Positions 58,734-64,000 of a stretch of DNA of 64,000 bases are shown one piece after another. Positions within the stretch are counted from its first letter, which is position 1. Each line of letters starts with the position of its first letter. The notes beneath the pieces are model-generated. The model was not told the DNA's origin and did not search any database. It was given only the letters and a program-made list of their open reading frames with translations. The stretch is from Clostridiales bacterium (GTDB lineage: Bacteria; Bacillota; Clostridia; Christensenellales; Aristaeellaceae), in assembly GCA_015056205.1 (NCBI GenBank), contig SVGS01000009.1, positions 1 through 64,000 on the forward strand. The letters run 5' to 3'. Both the position numbers and the translations under genes were made by a program.

Positions 58734-59239
58734 GGAAGCTCTCCTTTCAGCGCGACGGGGATGGAATAAACCACTTCAATCACATGGTCGGCCAGCCCGG
58801 CGGCCTGCCGGTTAATCTCCGCCAGGCACCGCAGGTATTCCTGAACCGAGGATGAATAGGTTTCGCCGTCTGAGAACAGGTCGTTGGTTACCATAATCAG
58901 ATGGCTGCAGCGCTTGGAAAGCTTTTGCAGATCCGGGAGGATCCGGTTCGGATCCCCGCCGTCAAACATCTCATTGGCGGCCAGATTGACCAGGTCCTCC
59001 AGCAGGACAACGCTGTCTGCCTCAATCTGCGCGGCGGACAGGTTTTTTTCACATTCAACGGTCCGGAATCCAAGATGGGCGCGCTGGGCGCGATGCCGCC
59101 GGACCCGTTTCTCCGATTCCGGGTCATAGACCTGCATCGTCGCGAGATAGATCCGTTTTTCGGCAGGCAGGCTCCGCACCAGCTTCTCCGCCCAGGTGGA
59201 TTTTCCGCAGCCGCTGCCCCCTGTTACCAGCCAGATCAT
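58724..59239 (-). CDS. cobU: Adenosylcobinamide kinase/guanylyltransferase CobU
   Basis: 171 residues. The P-loop is VTGGSGCGKSTWAEKL, the guanylylated-histidine region is RRHRAQRAHLGFRTVE, and VLLEDLVNLAANEMF and TNDLFSDG fit the family. It phosphorylates adenosylcobinamide and transfers GMP. It overlaps cobT (ATGA) and cobS. Confidence 0.94.
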   Translation of the reverse strand: MIWLVTGGSGCGKSTWAEKLVRSLPAEKRIYLATMQVYDPESEKRVRRHRAQRAHLGFRTVECEKNLSAAQIEADSVVLLEDLVNLAANEMFDGGDPNRILPDLQKLSKRCSHLIMVTNDLFSDGETYSSSVQEYLRCLAEINRQAAGLADHVIEVVYSIPVALKGELPCL

Positions 59240-60255
59240 TCCGATTCCTCCTGGGGCGTATAGGCCTCCATTTTCAGCGCGTCAAAGGTATGGGGCCCGT
59301 CATAGACATTCAGGGCCATGTCCAGCAGCGGCAGCAGCAGGATGCCGCCTGTCCCTTCGCCCAGGGCTGTCTGCGCGTGGATGACAGGGGTCAGGCCCAG
59401 CGAATCCAGGATCAGCCGGTCCGCGGGTTCTTTGCTCACCGGTCCGGGTAAAACCGCGCCCAGTACCTCGGGCTCCATCCGGACTGCGGCCAGGGCGGAG
59501 GCCATGGGGATCATGCCGTCCGGGATGACGGGAATATGATACTTCAGCCCGCCGAGACAGGCCCCGGCCATCCCGGCCAGTTCAAAACCGCCAACCTTGG
59601 CCAGGACATCGACAGGATCCCCGGGATCCGGCCTGTTGACCCGGATGGCCTGATGAATGGCAGCGATTTTTCTTTGCAGTCCCGCATCCGAAAGGCCCGC
59701 GCCGCGGCCGGTCACTTCTTCCGGGGACAGCCGGAGCAGGACGGAGGTGACCGCGCTGGCTGCCGTTGTATTGCCAATCCCCATTTCACCGATCACAGCG
59801 ATCCGGTACCCCTGTTCATGCAGGACCCGCATCTGTTCGATTCCCGCCGCAATCGCGTCTTCCGCCTGTTGGCGGCTCATGGCGGGGCCTTCCGTGATGT
59901 CGGATGTGCCCCTTCCCACATGCCGGTCCACCGTGCCCGGAACCGGTGCGAGCATTCCCAGATCCACGGCGATGACATCCGTATTCGCGGCGGATGCCAT
60001 CAGATTGATGTTGCCGGTTCCTTCCGCAATGGATTTTGCCACAAGGGCTGTCACCGAACTGTCCGACTGGCTGACGCCTTTCCGGACGACGCCGTGATCG
60101 CCGCAGAATACAAGCGCGCAGCGCCGGTCAATGCACACATCCGCGGTTCCCTGGATTGCGGCGATCCGGACGACCAGGTCTTCCAGCAACCCAAGAGAAT
60201 GCAGCGGCTTGGCAATCCTGTCCCACTTTTTCCGTGCCTGCAGCTGAATGTTCAT
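59236..60255 (-). CDS. cobT: Nicotinate-nucleotide-dimethylbenzimidazole phosphoribosyltransferase CobT
   Basis: 339 residues. The family motifs FCGDHGVVRKGVSQSDSSVTALV, GEMGIGNTTAASAV and LGEGTGGILLLPLLDMALNVYD (with the catalytic Glu) are all present. It makes alpha-ribazole-5'-phosphate, the lower-ligand nucleotide. It is coupled by ATGA overlaps to both neighbours. Confidence 0.95.
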   Translation of the reverse strand: MNIQLQARKKWDRIAKPLHSLGLLEDLVVRIAAIQGTADVCIDRRCALVFCGDHGVVRKGVSQSDSSVTALVAKSIAEGTGNINLMASAANTDVIAVDLGMLAPVPGTVDRHVGRGTSDITEGPAMSRQQAEDAIAAGIEQMRVLHEQGYRIAVIGEMGIGNTTAASAVTSVLLRLSPEEVTGRGAGLSDAGLQRKIAAIHQAIRVNRPDPGDPVDVLAKVGGFELAGMAGACLGGLKYHIPVIPDGMIPMASALAAVRMEPEVLGAVLPGPVSKEPADRLILDSLGLTPVIHAQTALGEGTGGILLLPLLDMALNVYDGPHTFDALKMEAYTPQEESE

Positions 60256-60536
60256 GCTTCTTCTCCGTCTGTCTTCCTGATGATGGCCCGGATCTCCTGA
60301 AAACGGCCCGTGATCTGCCCGAAGTTTTCCTTATGATGGGGAAAGGTACAGTTTTTGCAGCTTTTAACGCCCTTCTCCGTGTAGAAAAACCGGCCGCCGC
60401 ACTGCTTTCCGAGCATATACAGCGGACAATAACAGAACAGGCAGTTAAAGTCCTCTTCGGCGATGCCTTCATGGCACGGAAAGTGTTCGCAGTCCCTGTT
60501 CTGGAAAAAACGGCTGCTGTATTTTTCTGCGTCCAT
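60252..60536 (-). CDS. Cysteine-rich small-domain protein of cobalamin clusters
   Basis: 94 residues with eight to nine cysteines: CEHFPCHEG, FNCLFCYCPLYMLGKQCGG and VKSCKNCTFPHH. It matches the cysteine-rich small domain family regularly found in clostridial cobalamin operons. Probably binds metal; its role is unknown. It lies between cbiB and cobT with four-base overlap to cobT. Confidence 0.88.
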   Translation of the reverse strand: MDAEKYSSRFFQNRDCEHFPCHEGIAEEDFNCLFCYCPLYMLGKQCGGRFFYTEKGVKSCKNCTFPHHKENFGQITGRFQEIRAIIRKTDGEEA

Positions 60537-60548
60537 CTCTGCTGTCTC

Positions 60549-61490
60549 CTATGTGAATAATCCGACGGCTGTAATGATCGCCATCATCAGTATAGCCGTT
60601 CCGTATAGCAGGGAAACCGACCGGCGAATGTCTCTTCTTTCCGCCGGACGGTCCGCGTCCCCGATGGTTGGCTTCACTACCGGTTTTCCAAAGTATTCAT
60701 GGGTTCCTCCCAGCTGGATATGAAGCGCTCCGGCCGCCGCGGCTTCACTCCAGGCGCAGTTTGGACTTCGATGGTTTGCGTGGTCCCGGCACATAATGCG
60801 GAACGCGTTCCTGCCGTCCAGCTTCACCAGAAAAGCTGCGCCGGTCATCAGCAGTGCGGTCAGCCGGGCAGGAATATAATTCAGCGCGTCATCCAGTTTC
60901 GCGCTGCTCCAGCCGATATCCCGGTACTTTTCATCCATATAGCCGACCATGGAATCCAGCGTGCTGGCGGCCTTGAACCCCCAAAGCAGAACCGGTCCGC
61001 CGAGCAGCGCCCAGAAAAGCGGGGAGACCACGCCGTCCGTGGTGTTTTCCGCGACCGTTTCCACGGTGGCCTTGATGATTTCTTCCTCGCTGAGGCGGCC
61101 GGTATCACGGCCGACAATCCGCGCCACCTGTTTTCGGGCCGCGACGATTCCCCGGTCCAGGGATCTTTCAACCCCCATGGCTTCCTTCGCCATACACCGG
61201 ACGGCAATTCCCATCCAGTTCATCAGCGCCATCCCGATGAAGAGCGGAATCCGGCCTGCCAGATGCAGCAGCCACAGAATCAGCGCGGCGGATGCCATGG
61301 CCAGAAAGACGGTGGATCCGGTCAGGAGGACCGCTTTTTTCCGCAGGCTGCCGCCGTGGGAACGGAGCCGCTTCTCCGCAAAGGAGATATATTTTCCGAT
61401 CAGCCGGACCGGATGATACAGCCATTCCGGATCTCCCAGAAGCAGATCCAGCAGAAAGCCGGCAATCAGCGCGGCAATTCCGAAGCGCAT
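60549..61490 (-). CDS. cbiB: Adenosylcobinamide-phosphate synthase CbiB
   Basis: 313 residues with several membrane helices. Landmarks are LLDLLLGDPEWLYHPVRLIGKYI at the start, ATVETVAENTTDGVVSPLFWALLGGPVLLWGFKAASTLDSMVGY, and RDHANHRSPNCAWSEAAAAGAL. It attaches aminopropanol phosphate to cobyric acid. ATG 61490 lies inside the 3' end of cobQ (25-bp overlap). Confidence 0.95.
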   Translation of the reverse strand: MRFGIAALIAGFLLDLLLGDPEWLYHPVRLIGKYISFAEKRLRSHGGSLRKKAVLLTGSTVFLAMASAALILWLLHLAGRIPLFIGMALMNWMGIAVRCMAKEAMGVERSLDRGIVAARKQVARIVGRDTGRLSEEEIIKATVETVAENTTDGVVSPLFWALLGGPVLLWGFKAASTLDSMVGYMDEKYRDIGWSSAKLDDALNYIPARLTALLMTGAAFLVKLDGRNAFRIMCRDHANHRSPNCAWSEAAAAGALHIQLGGTHEYFGKPVVKPTIGDADRPAERRDIRRSVSLLYGTAILMMAIITAVGLFT

Positions 61491-62995
61491 GGCACCGCCT
61501 CCCCGCGTATAATCCGGTATATGGCATCCATATCCACGCTGCTCCGGACAATCGCCGCAATCCGGTCGAATTCCTTTTCGCGAAACGCCTCGAAACTGAG
61601 CGGCGCGGAAGGCTGTGCGGAATCTCCGCGCAGCGCGCGGATTTGGGAGGCGACCGCCGCGAACCACTGCCCGTCATCAAACAGGCCGTGCAGATAGGTA
61701 CCCATCACATTTCCCCGCGGATTCATGATTCCGTCGGTCCGGCCCTGAATCTGCAGCCACGGGACCGCTTCCGGCCCGGTTGTATTCCGGCCCGCATGGA
61801 TTTCATATCCGTCAAGGGCCAGCCCGTTATGCTGCGCAGGCCATCCGGATGAACAGGCGATCCTGCCGGAAGCCTGCACGGTCCGCTTTTCTTTTTCAAA
61901 CACCACATCCATGTCCAGCAGTCCCAGCCCCGGCGTTTCCGGAATACCGGATTCCGTGTGGTCCGGATCCCGCAGCCGGTTTCCGAGCATCTGGTATCCT
62001 CCGCAGATGCCGAAGACCATCTTTCCGCTCCGCGCGTGCCGGATAATCGCCTGGTCCAGTCCCCGTTTCCGCAGGTCCATCAGGTCCTCAATCGTGTTTT
62101 TTGTTCCGGGGATCACAATCAGGTCGGCGTGTTCCAGGTCCCCGGCCTTTTCCGCGTAACGCAGCCTGCAGCCGGGCTGAAGCGCCAGGGACTGAAAATC
62201 GGTAAAATTGGAGATATGGCGGAGCTTCACAACGGCCACTTCGATATCCCCGGACCCGCTTTGGCGCCGGAAGCGTTCCGTGGCGCTGTCCTCGTCCTCC
62301 AGCTCCACATCCATCCACGGCACGACGCCGAGAACGGGGATATGGATCCTGTCTTCCAGCATCCGCAGCCCCGGTTCAAGAATCTTCACATCGCCCCGGA
62401 ACTTGTTGATGAGGATCCCTTTGACCCGCTTCCGTTCTTCTTCCGTCAGCAGCATGACCGTGCCCAGCAGCGAGGCAAAAACGCCGCCCAGATCGATATC
62501 CCCCACAAGAAGGACAGGAGCGTCAGCGGCCTGCGCCATGCTCATATTGACAATATCCCCGTCCCGGAGATTGATCTCCGCGGGGCTTCCGGCCCCTTCA
62601 ATCACAACGCAGTCCACTTTGGATTCCAGCGTTTCATAGATTTCCCGGATCCGTTTGCGCAGGGCCGGCTTATACTGATGGTATTCCATGGCGGTCATGT
62701 TCCCGATGGCTTTCCCTTCCACGATCACCTGGCTGCGGCGGTCGCCGGTCGGCTTCAGCAGCACCGGATTCATACAGGCTTCCGGTTCCAGGCCGGCAGC
62801 CTGGGCCTGGGTAACCTGGGCGCGCCCCATTTCCAGCCCGTCCCGTGTTACAAAAGAATTCAAAGACATATTCTGCGCTTTGAACGGAGCGGCTTTCAGC
62901 CCGTCCTGCTTCATGATGCGGAGAAAAGCGCTGCACAGGACGCTTTTCCCGACAGAGGAGGCGGTCCCCTGGATCATCAGGCATTTACCGTACAT
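61466..62995 (-). CDS. cobQ: Cobyric acid synthase CobQ/CbiP
   Basis: 509 residues. The N-terminal synthetase domain starts CLMIQGTASSVGKSVLCSAF with a P-loop, followed by KAQNMSLNSFVTRDGLEMGRAQVTQA. The C-terminal class I amidotransferase domain has the nucleophile in FGICGGYQMLG and the His of GTYLHGLFDD. It amidates adenosylcobyrinic diamide with glutamine. The start at 62995 was preferred over 63016 because conservation begins there; it overlaps cobD by 11 bases. Confidence 0.95.
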   Translation of the reverse strand: MYGKCLMIQGTASSVGKSVLCSAFLRIMKQDGLKAAPFKAQNMSLNSFVTRDGLEMGRAQVTQAQAAGLEPEACMNPVLLKPTGDRRSQVIVEGKAIGNMTAMEYHQYKPALRKRIREIYETLESKVDCVVIEGAGSPAEINLRDGDIVNMSMAQAADAPVLLVGDIDLGGVFASLLGTVMLLTEEERKRVKGILINKFRGDVKILEPGLRMLEDRIHIPVLGVVPWMDVELEDEDSATERFRRQSGSGDIEVAVVKLRHISNFTDFQSLALQPGCRLRYAEKAGDLEHADLIVIPGTKNTIEDLMDLRKRGLDQAIIRHARSGKMVFGICGGYQMLGNRLRDPDHTESGIPETPGLGLLDMDVVFEKEKRTVQASGRIACSSGWPAQHNGLALDGYEIHAGRNTTGPEAVPWLQIQGRTDGIMNPRGNVMGTYLHGLFDDGQWFAAVASQIRALRGDSAQPSAPLSFEAFREKEFDRIAAIVRSSVDMDAIYRIIRGEAVPCASELPR

Positions 62996-63971
62996 GCAGT
63001 ATTTCCTCCAGTTCATGGATCAGACGCGTATTCTCCGCTTCCGTTCGCACCGCCAGGCGCCAGAAACTGTCCGGAAGGCCGAAGGAAGCGCAGGAGCGGA
63101 CAAGGATGCCGCGGGACCGCAGCCGTTCCCCGGCAGCCTTCATGTCCCGATGAAAATCAACCAGCAGAAAATTGCTTTCCGAAGGGAAGACTTCCGCGCC
63201 GAGCTTCGCCAGCTGCTTTGCAAAGGCGGACCGGCGCGCGGCGTTCTGTTCCGCGTCCCTGCGGATCTCTTCCCGGTGATCCGGAAGCTGTGCGGCGATT
63301 TCCGTTGCGAAAGCGTCCAGAGGCCAGGAAAAAAGTCTGCGGCGCAGAAGCGGAATGGTTTCAGGATCCGCGCAGACATATCCGAGCCGGATCCCCGGGA
63401 TTCCCAGAATCTTGGATAAAGAACCCGCGATCAGGAGCCCCGGGCGGATCAGCCGGCGCATACTGTGTTCGGGGCAGTACTCGATAAAGGCCTCATCGAT
63501 CATCAGCTCCCCGCCGTCCGCGGCCACGATTTCCCACAGGCTGAGCAGCTCCGGCTGCGTCCGGATTTCTCCGGTCGGATTGTTGGGGTTGCAGAGGACC
63601 AGGGTATCGCCTTTCCGGCACTTTCCGGACCAGGCTTCACAGGGACGGCCGTAAACCGCCGCGCGCCCGGCATACTCCCCGAAGGTCGGCGGCTGAATAT
63701 ACACACAGCCGGCTGACGAACCGAGAACCAGGTCAATGGCCGCAATGCCTCCGGCGACAGGCAATACGCATGCTTCCGGAAGATCCAGGAATTGTGCGAG
63801 GCCTTTTCCGGCACGCCGCATGTCAGCATCCGGATAAAAACGGATATTCTTTTGAGCGTCATGGACCGCTTCCCGGATCCATGAAGACGGGCCGTCCGGG
63901 CGGAGGTTTGCGGAAAAATCGATCCAGTCGTATGGATTCCCGGTATGCCATACGCCGCCCCCGTGCTTCAT
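62985..63971 (-). CDS. cobD: Threonine-phosphate decarboxylase CobD
   Basis: 328 residues, a fold I PLP enzyme related to histidinol-phosphate aminotransferase. HGGGVWHTGNPYDWIDFSANLRPDG at the start, NPNNPTGEI, and the PLP lysine in GSLSKILGIPGIRLGYV identify CobD. It makes aminopropanol phosphate for CbiB. GGGAGGGG precedes the start. It is the first gene of the operon visible here; the promoter and any cobalamin riboswitch would lie beyond the right edge. Confidence 0.93.
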   Translation of the reverse strand: MKHGGGVWHTGNPYDWIDFSANLRPDGPSSWIREAVHDAQKNIRFYPDADMRRAGKGLAQFLDLPEACVLPVAGGIAAIDLVLGSSAGCVYIQPPTFGEYAGRAAVYGRPCEAWSGKCRKGDTLVLCNPNNPTGEIRTQPELLSLWEIVAADGGELMIDEAFIEYCPEHSMRRLIRPGLLIAGSLSKILGIPGIRLGYVCADPETIPLLRRRLFSWPLDAFATEIAAQLPDHREEIRRDAEQNAARRSAFAKQLAKLGAEVFPSESNFLLVDFHRDMKAAGERLRSRGILVRSCASFGLPDSFWRLAVRTEAENTRLIHELEEILHVR

Positions 63972-64000
63972 TTCATCCCCTCCCGGATCATTCCTGTCCT

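Noticed and set aside
1-64000. CRISPR arrays, tRNA or rRNA genes, prophage
   Set aside because: No regularly spaced repeats, no cloverleaf or rRNA core sequences and no phage structural genes were noticed on either strand.

Overview
The window reads as a chromosome segment of a GC-rich, probably anaerobic, Gram-positive bacterium of the Clostridia type. The reasons are a Trp T-box leader, a SpoIID-like protein, strong AGGAGG-type ribosome sites, frequent GTG/TTG starts, a VTC/DUF4956/DUF4353 cell-surface cluster, DUF554 and DUF3793 proteins, a TrpXYZ-type transporter, pectin-degrading enzymes and late cobalamin genes. A rumen or gut relative is a reasonable inference, but no rRNA or tRNA gene is present to place it. 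No CRISPR array or prophage was seen.

Layout. 1-1240: an amino-acid permease cut by what looks like the end of a mobile element. 1389-4885: a divergent copper-responsive unit (membrane protein; csoR-copA), with a CsoR-type palindrome inside the csoR promoter and a CopZ domain at the CopA C-terminus that has its own ribosome site and start. 4945-10880: a small protein, a SpoIID-type protein, the DUF4353/DUF4956/VTC cluster and a RidA protein.

11000-26545 is the most interesting part: about 15 kb of genes, all on the + strand, that seem to form one sulfur pathway. A TauABC/SsuABC-type importer is interleaved with a threonine-synthase-fold PLP enzyme, a GldA-like dehydrogenase and a malate/sulfolactate dehydrogenase homologue. 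A LysR regulator, a TusA-like protein, a siroheme sulfite reductase, a FecBCD-type importer and a precorrin-2 dehydrogenase fused to a MetY-type sulfhydrylase follow. Then come a ThiS-like carrier ending in GGGR, an E1-like activating enzyme, a JAMM protease and an aminotransferase. The second half matches the protein-thiocarboxylate homocysteine pathway (HcyS/HcyF/HcyD/MetY/Sir) described in Wolinella succinogenes. Here no sulfate-activation genes are present, and the importer and enzymes suggest an organosulfonate as the sulfur source.

26594-36528: a methyltransferase-STAS fusion, a DUF554 protein, a 62-bp palindrome, a FIST-GGDEF protein, a U32-like protein, a MATE exporter, a GltD-like oxidoreductase, a 50-residue membrane peptide and an NCS2 purine permease. 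36481-40805: an acetyltransferase, an IS200 remnant, a Trp (UGG) T-box and the trpXYZ-type transporter with a strong terminator. 40822-49089: small proteins, an acetyltransferase, a PL9-type pectate lyase, a condensation-fold acyltransferase and a large GH28-type glycosidase. 49745-56346: a MATE-ATPase fusion, a DUF3793 protein and a complete PTS packed into two polypeptides (EIIC-EIIB-HPr and EI-EIIA). 56466-56920: gene remnants (aspartase C-terminus, LuxR helix-turn-helix). 57065-63971: a tightly overlapping operon on the - strand for late cobalamin assembly (cobD, cobQ, cbiB, Cys-rich protein, cobT, cobU, cobS, CobU-like, cobC-like).
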